Made by a program: the position numbers and the translations under genes | Assembly: GCA_002373595.1 (NCBI GenBank) | Contig: DFKT01000055.1 | Coordinates: forward strand, 1 to 64,000 | Direction of reading: 5' to 3' | Origin: Lachnospiraceae bacterium UBA3638 | GTDB taxonomy: Bacteria; Bacillota; Clostridia; Lachnospirales; Lachnospiraceae | DNA length: 64,000 nt | The notes under the pieces: model-generated | Database searches by the model: none | What the model was told of the DNA's origin: nothing | What the model saw: the letters and a program-made list of their open reading frames with translations, nothing else | Shown here: positions 46,239 through 54,432 of the stretch, piece by piece | Layout: every line of letters starts with the position of its first letter | How positions within the stretch are numbered: the first letter of the stretch is position 1

Positions 46239-47901
46239 TTTTTCCTCCGATCATATTTTTAGCATCCCTTATGATGGATTCACCAAATCCGAATCTCTCA
46301 AGCAGAAGGATCGCATTCGTTGAGGTAGCTTTCCCCTCAGCGATCCTGTATGAAAACATTATATCATCTCCGGTAAGTTCTTCGCCAAAATGCATATTGG
46401 TATACTCATCCTGCAATAAACCGGTAAGTTCAACATCATGCGTTGCCGCAAAGCAGAGCACTCCCTTGGCCGCGAGGTCCTTAAGCACGGCATATCCTGC
46501 GGCTATCCTCTCCTTGGTATTGGTACCGCGCAGGACTTCATCGACAAAGCAGAGCACTTTCCTGCCCCCGCCTGATGCGGCATCAAGTATCCTCTTAAGG
46601 CTCTTTATCTCAGCCATGAAATAGCTCTCTCCGCCCACAATGGAATCGGTCAGAGCAATGCTAGAATATATCCTGTAAAAAGGTGCTCTGTACTCTTTGG
46701 AAAGAGATGTATGTACAGTCTGCGCAAGGACTGCATTCAGAGCGACCATCCTTAAGAATGTCGACTTACCGCTGGCATTTGATCCGGTAAGGAGTATACC
46801 TCTGTCGGTCTTTATGCTGTTTACTATCGGATCTTTGATAAGCGGATGATACCCTTCGCTTACGATCATCTCACCATCTGCAAATTCGGGAACACAATAC
46901 CCAAGTCCCCCTCTTAAGTATTCTCTGAAAGAAGCTATCGCTATATACGAATCGACAGAGCCTGCATATCTGATAAGTCTTATTATCCTCTCCTTTTCCC
47001 CTCTCATTTTCCCGATGATACCGTAGAAAGCAATGATATCAAAGTGGAAAAACATATTAAGATAAGTCATCAGCATCTCAAACGGTCCCGATGACCCTTT
47101 GTTATTATGGGAAGAGATAACATATCTTCCCTTTTTGATGATAGATGAAACCCTGTCCGTATCTTCTTCTATACCGTCGAATCCCGGAGCACTCCCGTCA
47201 GGGAGCAATAGGCGAAGCTTATGTGAGCTGTCTGCCAGTCTCATAATATATGACAGACCGGAGAGATACTTTTCGATCTTGGCAGATTCGTTCAGATACG
47301 AAAAAACCTGATACAAAAGCAGCACTGTGACGACTGCGGCGCCTATCACAGGTTTAATGAAAATGAGTACAAGAGCAGGTATCAAAAGAAAATCCGCGAT
47401 GATACCGCCATACTTTCTTTTGATATCTTTGTGATCTCCGGTAAGATAATCAAGATAATCCCTTAAGGGATACTTGACCGATGTACCGAGTTCATTGAGG
47501 ATAAGCCGTGCTTTTAGACATAAGTCTCTGTCATTTGAAAAAAGACAGACCGAAGACTCCAATGAATCCAGATCATCCTTTGATACTCCGGTATTTCTGA
47601 GGATCTCATAGAGCATCTCGTCACCGGACGATGATCTGCAGGTATTAAGCAGCAGGTAAACCCTGTCCATATCAAGGTCATTCCATGTGATATCATCCAG
47701 ATACCCGTCATTACCTCTTATATCAGCAGAAACAATTTCCCTGATCCTTGAAAGCCTCTCCGAAGAGATCTTCTTGGATCCGGGCTTGCCGTAAGAATCC
47801 TTTATTTCATTTTGTATTTTTTCTCTTCTCTTCTTCTCTGTTCTGTACAAGCTCATGAACAGGAGTGCCAGAAAAGCGAAAAGAATTATAAGTGGTGTCA
47901 T
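46231..47901 (-). CDS. MutS-related membrane-anchored ATPase
   Basis: A 556-residue protein with a MutS-type ATPase domain: GSNASGKST near residue 372, YFMAEI, FVDEVLRGTNT (Walker B) and ATHDVEL. It lacks the mismatch-recognition domain. Instead it has a hydrophobic N terminus (about 3-17) and a hairpin of two membrane segments (about 165-205). Such MutS relatives are widespread in Firmicutes and have no proven role in mismatch repair. The canonical MutS of this organism is at 34863-37550. Confidence 0.88.
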   Translation of the reverse strand: MTPLIILFAFLALLFMSLYRTEKKRREKIQNEIKDSYGKPGSKKISSERLSRIREIVSADIRGNDGYLDDITWNDLDMDRVYLLLNTCRSSSGDEMLYEILRNTGVSKDDLDSLESSVCLFSNDRDLCLKARLILNELGTSVKYPLRDYLDYLTGDHKDIKRKYGGIIADFLLIPALVLIFIKPVIGAAVVTVLLLYQVFSYLNESAKIEKYLSGLSYIMRLADSSHKLRLLLPDGSAPGFDGIEEDTDRVSSIIKKGRYVISSHNNKGSSGPFEMLMTYLNMFFHFDIIAFYGIIGKMRGEKERIIRLIRYAGSVDSYIAIASFREYLRGGLGYCVPEFADGEMIVSEGYHPLIKDPIVNSIKTDRGILLTGSNASGKSTFLRMVALNAVLAQTVHTSLSKEYRAPFYRIYSSIALTDSIVGGESYFMAEIKSLKRILDAASGGGRKVLCFVDEVLRGTNTKERIAAGYAVLKDLAAKGVLCFAATHDVELTGLLQDEYTNMHFGEELTGDDIMFSYRIAEGKATSTNAILLLERFGFGESIIRDAKNMIGGKNE

Positions 47902-47916
47902 AGCCTTACAAAAGAT

Positions 47917-47942
47917 AAGGGGCCGGAATTATCCGACCCCTT
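47917..47942 (-). terminator. Terminator after pbuG
   Basis: An 11-bp stem (AAGGGG, one wobble position, CGGA and complements) with a 4-base loop lies between the permease stop and the next gene. The minus-strand form has a G-T pair where the plus strand has a mismatch, and TTATCTTTT follows it. Confidence 0.75.
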
Positions 47943-47958
47943 TTTTAAAATCCTAAAA

Positions 47959-49305
47959 TCAGGTTCTGAAGAAGATGTACTTAAGTATGAACAGAACTGC
48001 AAGAACATACATAAGAGGAGATACCTTCTTAGCCTTGCCGGTGCAAGCATTGATGAGAACATAAGAGATAACGCCGAATGCGATACCCTCGGAGATGCTG
48101 TAGGTAAGAGGCATCATGAGGATAGCGAAGTAAGCGGGAATGCTCTCGGTTGCATCGGAGAAATCGATATCCTTAACAGCACTGAGCATAAGGAATCCTA
48201 CAAAGATAAGTGCAGGAGCGGTCGCAAAGCTGGGGATAGCGATGAAGATGGGGCTGAGTACGAGTGAAAGCAGGAAAAGAAGTCCGGTTACAACGGAAGA
48301 AAGTCCGGTGCGTCCTCCTACGGAAACGCCTGCAGCACTCTCTACAAAAGTAGTGGTGGTGGAAGTTCCGAATAAGGCACCTGCGCTGGTTGCGATAGCA
48401 TCTGCAAGAAGTGCGGGCTTGATACGGGGAAGCTTGCCGTCTGCATCAAGCATATCAGCCTTCTTTGCGCATCCGATAAGAGTTCCGAGAGTATCGAATA
48501 CATCAACAAAGAGGAAAGATACCATGATTACGAGGAAGCTTACAATATTGAAGTTCTCAAAAGCAGCACCGCTGAATGCCTGACCGAAGGTCTTACCGAT
48601 GGCACCGATATTGAAATCGGACCAGGAAGGCATAAGGGTTGCACCCTTGTAAAGACCGGTAGCCTCGCAGATGATGCCGAGGATCCAGGTAGCGATGACA
48701 CCGTAAAGAATGGATCCCTTGATCTTTTTTACGTGAAGGATCGCAATGATGATCGTTCCGATGATAGCAAGAAGTGCTCCGATACCTACAGTCTTGAAAT
48801 CAGAAGTGAAGTTAACGAGAGCAACAACAGTAGCACCGTTTGAAACGATACCTGCATTTACGAGTCCGATAAATGCAACAAAGAGTCCGATACCAACAGA
48901 AACACCGCTCTTAAGCTGCTTGGGAATCGCATTGAAGATTGCTTCTCTTACATTGGTAACAGAGAGAATGATGAAGATAAGCCCCTCGATGAATACCGCA
49001 AAGAGAGCGAACTGCCACGAATATCCCATAGATCCGCAAACGGTATATGCAAAGTATGCATTGAGTCCGAGTCCGGGTGCAAGTGCGAAGGGATAATTCG
49101 CAAGAAGAGCCATTGCCATGGTTCCTACAAAAGCTGCAAGTGCTGTTGCGACAAGCACTGCCTGGGGATCCATACCGCTGGCGGAAAGAATAGCAGGATT
49201 CAGTGCGAGGATATAAGCCATCGCCATGAATGTAGTGAGACCTGCCATTACCTCTGTCTTGACATCGGTACGGTTCTCCTTAAGTTTGAAAAACTTTTCG
49301 AGCAT
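47959..49305 (-). CDS. pbuG: Purine permease (AzgA/PbuG family)
   Basis: A 448-residue transporter with about 12 to 14 membrane segments. It shows NCS2/AzgA signatures such as GLTTFMAMAYI, NPFALAPGLGLNAYFA-like (here YPFALAPGLG) and FVESAAGVSVGGRTG. It probably takes up hypoxanthine or guanine by proton symport. The ATG is preceded by AGGAGG at 9 bases. It lies downstream of cdd and punA and would supply substrates for purine salvage. Confidence 0.92.
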   Translation of the reverse strand: MLEKFFKLKENRTDVKTEVMAGLTTFMAMAYILALNPAILSASGMDPQAVLVATALAAFVGTMAMALLANYPFALAPGLGLNAYFAYTVCGSMGYSWQFALFAVFIEGLIFIILSVTNVREAIFNAIPKQLKSGVSVGIGLFVAFIGLVNAGIVSNGATVVALVNFTSDFKTVGIGALLAIIGTIIIAILHVKKIKGSILYGVIATWILGIICEATGLYKGATLMPSWSDFNIGAIGKTFGQAFSGAAFENFNIVSFLVIMVSFLFVDVFDTLGTLIGCAKKADMLDADGKLPRIKPALLADAIATSAGALFGTSTTTTFVESAAGVSVGGRTGLSSVVTGLLFLLSLVLSPIFIAIPSFATAPALIFVGFLMLSAVKDIDFSDATESIPAYFAILMMPLTYSISEGIAFGVISYVLINACTGKAKKVSPLMYVLAVLFILKYIFFRT

Positions 49306-49334
49306 AATGATTAACCTCCTTTTATGCTTCTCCT

Positions 49335-49381
49335 GCCCTATGGGCTTTTATACTTACAGACCGTCTTCATCCGCGGCCTGT
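49335..49381 (-). promoter_or_regulatory. Hairpins between cdd and pbuG
   Basis: On the minus strand an 8-bp stem ACAGGCCG/CGGTCTGT (49356-49381, 10-base loop) is followed by a short GCCC-ATA-GGGC hairpin (49335-49345). No U tract follows, so these could be processing or leader structures. They do not match the purine riboswitch. Confidence 0.3.
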
Positions 49382-49388
49382 CGTATTC

Positions 49389-49823
49389 TTATGACTTCAT
49401 TGCAAGCGTATTGAAACTGTTCGGAAGGAGTTCTTTTAATTCATACACTTCATAATCGGTTTCGGATATCGCTACGATCACAGCTAACTTTCCGTCTGAA
49501 AACTCCGAGAGTACCTGTCTGCAGCTGCCGCACGGGAATGCATAAGTTGTGGGATCCTGCCCTTTGGGTCCTCCCGCGATAGCGATGGCCTTAAACTCCC
49601 TGTCTCCTCTTGCAACAGCTCTGCATACTGCGGTGCGCTCAGCACAGATGCACTCTCCGTATGCTGCATTCTCGATATTGCATCCCTGATAAATGACACC
49701 GCTCTCGGTCATTAGTGCAGCACCTACAGCATATTGGGAATAAGGACAATAAGAGAACTCACGTGCAGCAAGCGCTTCCGATATTATGTCTGTGGGATTA
49801 AATCCAAGTTTGGTCTTATCCAT
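49389..49823 (-). CDS. cdd: Cytidine deaminase
   Basis: A 144-residue enzyme that deaminates cytidine and deoxycytidine. The active site has CAE (Cys60, Ala, Glu62) and PCGSC (Cys98, Cys101), the three-cysteine zinc site of the tetrameric Bacillus-type enzyme. It lies in a salvage group with punA and the purine permease. Confidence 0.97.
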   Translation of the reverse strand: MDKTKLGFNPTDIISEALAAREFSYCPYSQYAVGAALMTESGVIYQGCNIENAAYGECICAERTAVCRAVARGDREFKAIAIAGGPKGQDPTTYAFPCGSCRQVLSEFSDGKLAVIVAISETDYEVYELKELLPNSFNTLAMKS

Positions 49824-49854
49824 ATGTCTCCTCCAAGAAAAAGTATGGATCTGT

Positions 49855-50682
49855 TCACATTGCTGCTATAACGCCTGCAATAAGCTTTTTGAAATCAGCG
49901 GATACCTTATCTGCGGCCTGCTGTACTTCCTCGTGCCCGAGCGGCTGATCGGATATACCTGCTGCATAATTAGTGATGCATGAAATACCGCAGACTCCGG
50001 TACCCATATGGTTGGCTGCTATGGCTTCGGGTACCGTGCTCATTCCGACTGCATCCGCACCAAGCGTCCTTAATGCTCTTATCTCTGCCGGTGTCTCATA
50101 GGAAGGACCTGTCATATAAGAATAAACACCTTCTTTGAGCGCGATCCCTTCCCTGGCAGCTACCGATCTTATGATATCCGAGAGATCCTTCTTATAGACA
50201 TCGGACATATCAGGGAATCTGGTTCCCAGTTCTTCGATATTTGGTCCGATCAGAGGATTTCTGGCAAATGCAGATATATGATCGGTGATCAGCATCAGAG
50301 TGCCGGGCTCCCATTCGGGATGAAGCCCTCCGGCCGCATTGGTAAGTATCAGTTTGTCCGCGCCCATAAGACCCATAAGCCTTATCGGAAGTACTACATC
50401 CGAAATGGGATATCCTTCATAGAAATGAACTCTTCCCTTCATGCAGACTATTCTTTTGCCGCCGACAGTGCCGAATATGAATTTGCCGGAATGGCCCTTA
50501 ACTGTGGATACGGGGAACCCGGGGATCGACGAATAATCGATCTCCCATTCTACATCGATACCGTCAGCGAAATCACCGAGCCCCGATCCGAGTACAACAC
50601 CTGTCTCGGGCTTAAAGTCGGTGAGATTTCTTACACTGGAAAGACAATCCTGAAGTTTTTCGTATTCTTTTGACATACTCAT
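49855..50682 (-). CDS. punA: Purine nucleoside phosphorylase
   Basis: A 275-residue trimeric-type phosphorylase that cleaves inosine and guanosine. Characteristic segments are VVLGSGLGDFA (phosphate), KGRVHFYEGY, LTNAAGGL and the base-site region GMSTVPEA with SCITNYAAG. Its start overlaps the tyrS stop by one base. It feeds purine bases to the salvage pathway. Confidence 0.96.
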   Translation of the reverse strand: MSMSKEYEKLQDCLSSVRNLTDFKPETGVVLGSGLGDFADGIDVEWEIDYSSIPGFPVSTVKGHSGKFIFGTVGGKRIVCMKGRVHFYEGYPISDVVLPIRLMGLMGADKLILTNAAGGLHPEWEPGTLMLITDHISAFARNPLIGPNIEELGTRFPDMSDVYKKDLSDIIRSVAAREGIALKEGVYSYMTGPSYETPAEIRALRTLGADAVGMSTVPEAIAANHMGTGVCGISCITNYAAGISDQPLGHEEVQQAADKVSADFKKLIAGVIAAM

Positions 50683-51905
50683 TATATCGTTACTTTCTTG
50701 TAACTCTTCTTACCGCGTCTTACAAGGAGTCCCTCTCCCTCAAATGCCGAAGGCTCATATTCAGTCTTGATATCGGAGACTTTCTCGTCGTTAACGCTTA
50801 CTCCGCCCTGCTCTACGGCACGTCTTGCTTCGCTCCTCGAAGGGCAAAGTCCTGCAGCAACAAGCACTCCCATGATATCGATCTTTCCGTCTCTGAAGTT
50901 TTCATCGGTCAGCTTAACGGCAGGTATTTCAGCTCCGGCTCCGCCGCCTGCAAAAAGCGCTTTTGCTCCGGCTTCGGCTTTCTTAGCTTCCTCATCTCCG
51001 TGTACAAGAGCGGTGAGTTCATAAGCAAGGATTTCCTTAGCTCTGTTGAGCTCGGCTCCCTCCCATTTTTCCATAGCTTCGATCTCTTCGATAGGAAGGA
51101 ATGTGAGCATCTTGATGCACTTGATAACATCGTCATCACCCACATTTCTCCAGTACTGGTAGAACTCGAAGGGTGAAGTCTTGTTGGGATCAAGCCATAC
51201 CGCATTACCGGCAGTCTTACCCATCTTCTTGCCCTGAGAATCGGTAAGAAGGGTGATGGTCATGGCGTGAGCGTCTTTGCCGAGTTTCCTTCTGATAAGC
51301 TCGGTACCGCCAAGCATATTGCTCCACTGATCGTCTCCGCCAAACTCAAGATTGCAGTCGAATTCCTTAAACATGTGATAGAAGTCGTAGGACTGCATGA
51401 TCATGTAGTTAAACTCAAGGAAGCTGAGTCCCTTCTCCATACGCTGCTTGTAGCACTCAGCTCTGAGCATATTGTTGACAGAAAAGCATGCGCCGACTTC
51501 TCTCAACAGTTCAATGTAATTAAGGTTCATAAGCCAGTCCGCGTTATTGACCAGCATTGCCTTTCCTTCACCGAAATCGATAAATCTCTCCATCTGCTTT
51601 TTAAAGCATTCGGCATTATGATCGATATCTTCTCTGGTAAGCATCTTACGCATATCGGAACGTCCCGAAGGATCTCCGATCATAGTGGTTCCGCCTCCGA
51701 TAAGAGCTATGGGACGGTTCCCGGCCATCTGAAGTCTCTTCATAAGCGTAAGAGCCATAAAATGACCTGCCGTGAGGCTGTCTGCGGTACAGTCAAATCC
51801 GATGTAGAATGTTGCTTTACCCGCGTTGATAAGCTCTCTTACTTTATCTTCATCCGTGACCTGTGCGATCAGGCCTCTTCTCTGTAATTCTTCAAAAATC
51901 TGCAT
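50682..51905 (-). CDS. tyrS: Tyrosyl-tRNA synthetase
   Basis: A 407-residue class I synthetase. It shows the HIGH-like motif (LTAGHFMAL), the tyrosine-binding YMIMQSYDF, GGDDQWSN, the KMSKS-like KKMGKTAGN and a C-terminal S4 domain (about 340-407). It is the first gene of the punA/cdd/pbuG group and has a dedicated promoter and a structured leader of about 140 bases. Confidence 0.97.
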   Translation of the reverse strand: MQIFEELQRRGLIAQVTDEDKVRELINAGKATFYIGFDCTADSLTAGHFMALTLMKRLQMAGNRPIALIGGGTTMIGDPSGRSDMRKMLTREDIDHNAECFKKQMERFIDFGEGKAMLVNNADWLMNLNYIELLREVGACFSVNNMLRAECYKQRMEKGLSFLEFNYMIMQSYDFYHMFKEFDCNLEFGGDDQWSNMLGGTELIRRKLGKDAHAMTITLLTDSQGKKMGKTAGNAVWLDPNKTSPFEFYQYWRNVGDDDVIKCIKMLTFLPIEEIEAMEKWEGAELNRAKEILAYELTALVHGDEEAKKAEAGAKALFAGGGAGAEIPAVKLTDENFRDGKIDIMGVLVAAGLCPSRSEARRAVEQGGVSVNDEKVSDIKTEYEPSAFEGEGLLVRRGKKSYKKVTI

Positions 51906-51961
51906 TTTATCCTCTTTCCGGGCATAATAAACCCTTGTATAGATCCGTTAACAGGCTGAAT

Positions 51962-51985
51962 CCAAGGTACGGTATCGTACCCTGG
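51962..51985 (-). promoter_or_regulatory. Hairpin in the tyrS leader
   Basis: A 10-bp stem (CCAGGGTACG/CGTACCTTGG on the minus strand, one G-T pair, 4-base loop) sits in the tyrS 5' leader. There is no following U tract and no T-box sequence. Confidence 0.5.
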
Positions 51986-52055
51986 TCAGCACATGGATCC
52001 ATACAGCCATGGAATGTATTCTGCTGTTTATCTTTGGTGATTCCATAACAAGATA

Positions 52056-52084
52056 ATAATACAAGATTTTGCGATTTATTTCAA
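52056..52084 (-). promoter_or_regulatory. Sigma-A type promoter of tyrS
   Basis: Minus-strand TTGAAA (52079-52084), a 17-base spacer and TATTAT (52056-52061), placing the start about 140 bases before the tyrS ATG. Confidence 0.7.
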
Positions 52085-52122
52085 TACAGGCCCAAAATAT
52101 TCCGTCTAATGATGTGCCCGGC

Positions 52123-52890
52123 TTACTCCTTGAGCAGGTCTTCCAGATAAGCAAGGAGTTTTTCCCTGGTGGTTGACTTGAGGACATATCCCTTTGGCTT
52201 TAGGGACATGACTCTCTGCACGCTCTCTGCGGATGCCACTCCGGTAAGAAATACTATCGGTATACCGGCGAGCGAAGGCTCCTGTCTAAGCATCTGAAGG
52301 ACCATCGGTCCGTCACATATGGGCATCTCATAATCGAGAAGTATCAGATCTGCACGATTTTTGAGAAGGAAAGTGATAGCCTGCATTCCGGCAGTAACGA
52401 TATCAACTTCGTAATGATCCTTTATCCACTCACGGATTATCTTTGCATAGGAAGGATCATCGTCAACTATAAGTATCTTTTTCTTCTTCTTAACCGCTTC
52501 CTTACCGCCGAGAACACAGTCTACGTTATACAGAAGTTTCTCATTCTCTATGGGTCTGCTAATCCAATCATATGAGGCCAGAAGCGGTATCATAACGATC
52601 ATATCGCCTCTGTTCTTAGCCTCTCCTATGAGGATCATCTTCTTTTTGAGCGTATGGATCTTGTCGCAGACAAATTTAAGACTCTCTCTGCTCTGCCTGT
52701 CCTCGGGAACATTGGTCGGAAGGTAGAGGATAAAGAGATCGGTCATATCGGCGACATCACGGATCTTGGAGAAATCACTGGTCATGGTGGTTACGCAGTA
52801 CCCCTCTTCGCCCAGCTTTTTCTCCATACCCTTAACGACAACGCTGTATTGAAGGACTATTATAACGATATTTTTATCTAAAGCTCCCAT
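52123..52890 (-). CDS. Double-receiver response regulator, no output domain
   Basis: A 255-residue protein with a degenerate receiver-like N-terminal half (1-128, no acidic pocket) and a complete receiver at 137-255: Asp143-145, phospho-acceptor Asp186, Thr216 and Lys238. It has no DNA-binding or enzymatic output, so it should signal through protein contact or pass phosphate on. It is a close paralogue of the regulator at 62014-62784 and ends the signalling operon, 8 bases after the alanine symporter gene. Confidence 0.9.
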   Translation of the reverse strand: MGALDKNIVIIVLQYSVVVKGMEKKLGEEGYCVTTMTSDFSKIRDVADMTDLFILYLPTNVPEDRQSRESLKFVCDKIHTLKKKMILIGEAKNRGDMIVMIPLLASYDWISRPIENEKLLYNVDCVLGGKEAVKKKKKILIVDDDPSYAKIIREWIKDHYEVDIVTAGMQAITFLLKNRADLILLDYEMPICDGPMVLQMLRQEPSLAGIPIVFLTGVASAESVQRVMSLKPKGYVLKSTTREKLLAYLEDLLKE

Positions 52891-52898
52891 TTTATCCC

Positions 52899-54422
52899 CT
52901 AGTCGGCTCCTTTAGCCACAGCGACAAGCGCATCACATTCAATATCCGGATCATACGAGAGCATAGGCTTGACATCCTTGCCCTTGATCCTGCGGTCAGT
53001 ATAATTGCGGGTCAGTTTGATGATAAGCGGCAGCTGTACCACTATACCGATCAGGTTCGGCATCATCATCAGTCCGTTAAATGTATCGGAAATATCCCAT
53101 GCGATACTGGATTCCATCACGGCGCCGAATATTATGACCGCTACAAAAACAATTCTGTATATTTTAGCACATTTTACTCCAAAAAGGTATTCAGTTACCT
53201 TGACCCCGTAGCAGGACCAGCCCATGACGGTCGTAAAAGCAAAAAGCGTAATGGCAAGAACCACAAACCATTCGCCCGGTTTGCCAAGGCATGATCCGAA
53301 AGCTTTGGCTACAAGAGTGACATCGTTTATGCCTTCCGCGCAGAGACCGGTCTTAAGGTCGATCGCTCCGGAGCTCAGAACAACAATAGCGGTGACGGTA
53401 CATATTACCATTGTATCGACAAAAACTTCGGCAATGCCCCAAATTCCCTGCCTGACAGGCTCTCTGGAACAGCTGTTGATATGAACCATTACGGACGACC
53501 CCAGGCCCGCTTCATTTGAAAAGACTCCTCTCTTACATCCCTGTTTAACGGTATTCAGTGCTATTTTGACAGCAGATCCTGCCAGACCGCCCTTAAGCGC
53601 AGCAGGTCCGAAAGCAAACTTGAATATCGAAGCAAATACCGCAGGAATGGTCGTTATATGCATCATGATGACTATCAGGCATCCGAATATGTATGCGACA
53701 GACATGAAAGGGATAAGCTTCTCCGATACGGCTGCAAGTCTTTTGAATCCTCTAAGTATGACAAAAGATGCAGCCAGCATGAGCGCAGCGCCTATCATAA
53801 CATTTACTTTGGGGAATCCCCATATCAATTCACTCTCATAATCCTTGAGAAATGTCGACTCAATATTGATCGTGATCTTGTTGATCTGGTTCATATTGCC
53901 TATGCCAAAGGATGCAAACATAGTAAATATACAGAATATAATACCCAGAATGCGACCGAGTCTCTTGCAGTTTTTAACTGAGCCGAGTCCGTCCTGCAGA
54001 TAATACATGGGACCGCCTGTCCAGGCTCCCTCTTCATTCCTTCTCCTGTAGTACATTCCAAGCACATTCTCGGAATACTTAAGCATCATGCCGAAAAATG
54101 CAGCGACCCACATCCAGAATACCGCACCGGGTCCGCCCACACAGATGGCAGTAGATACACCGGCAATATTTCCGGTACCTATCGTAGCGCAGAGTGCCAC
54201 ACAGAAAGTACGAAGCTGCGAAAGGGATCCCGCATCGTTAATGATACGTCCCTCACCGTACATGACACCGAATGTACTCTTCCACCAATGCCTAAGATGG
54301 GATATCTGGAAAAACCCGGTCACGACACTGATGATCAGACCGGTACCCAAAAGGAGCGAGAGACCGAAGGATCCCCACGCAAAGTTATTTAACACTTCAT
54401 TTATCCTGATAACTGTTTCCAT
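52899..54422 (-). CDS. Sodium:alanine symporter (AGCS family)
   Basis: A 507-residue transporter with about ten to eleven membrane segments and AGCS motifs: CATIGTGNIAGV, GAVFWMWVAAFFGM, NEAGLGSS and GWSCYGVK. The family imports alanine or glycine with sodium. It is embedded between two signalling genes, 8 bases from one and 10 from the other, so it is probably in the same transcript and may supply the sensed nutrient. The link to signalling is inference. Confidence 0.94.
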   Translation of the reverse strand: METVIRINEVLNNFAWGSFGLSLLLGTGLIISVVTGFFQISHLRHWWKSTFGVMYGEGRIINDAGSLSQLRTFCVALCATIGTGNIAGVSTAICVGGPGAVFWMWVAAFFGMMLKYSENVLGMYYRRRNEEGAWTGGPMYYLQDGLGSVKNCKRLGRILGIIFCIFTMFASFGIGNMNQINKITINIESTFLKDYESELIWGFPKVNVMIGAALMLAASFVILRGFKRLAAVSEKLIPFMSVAYIFGCLIVIMMHITTIPAVFASIFKFAFGPAALKGGLAGSAVKIALNTVKQGCKRGVFSNEAGLGSSVMVHINSCSREPVRQGIWGIAEVFVDTMVICTVTAIVVLSSGAIDLKTGLCAEGINDVTLVAKAFGSCLGKPGEWFVVLAITLFAFTTVMGWSCYGVKVTEYLFGVKCAKIYRIVFVAVIIFGAVMESSIAWDISDTFNGLMMMPNLIGIVVQLPLIIKLTRNYTDRRIKGKDVKPMLSYDPDIECDALVAVAKGAD

Positions 54423-54432
54423 TTACTCTTCC

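Noticed and set aside
49306-49388. Purine riboswitch upstream of pbuG
   Set aside because: The gap is short and lacks the conserved purine aptamer loops; only two simple hairpins are seen.
51267-51887. A 206-codon plus-strand frame
   Set aside because: It is antisense to tyrS and matches no family that I recognise.
51906-52061. T-box riboswitch upstream of tyrS
   Set aside because: No T-box consensus and no terminator/antiterminator pair is visible; the leader is short for a T-box.
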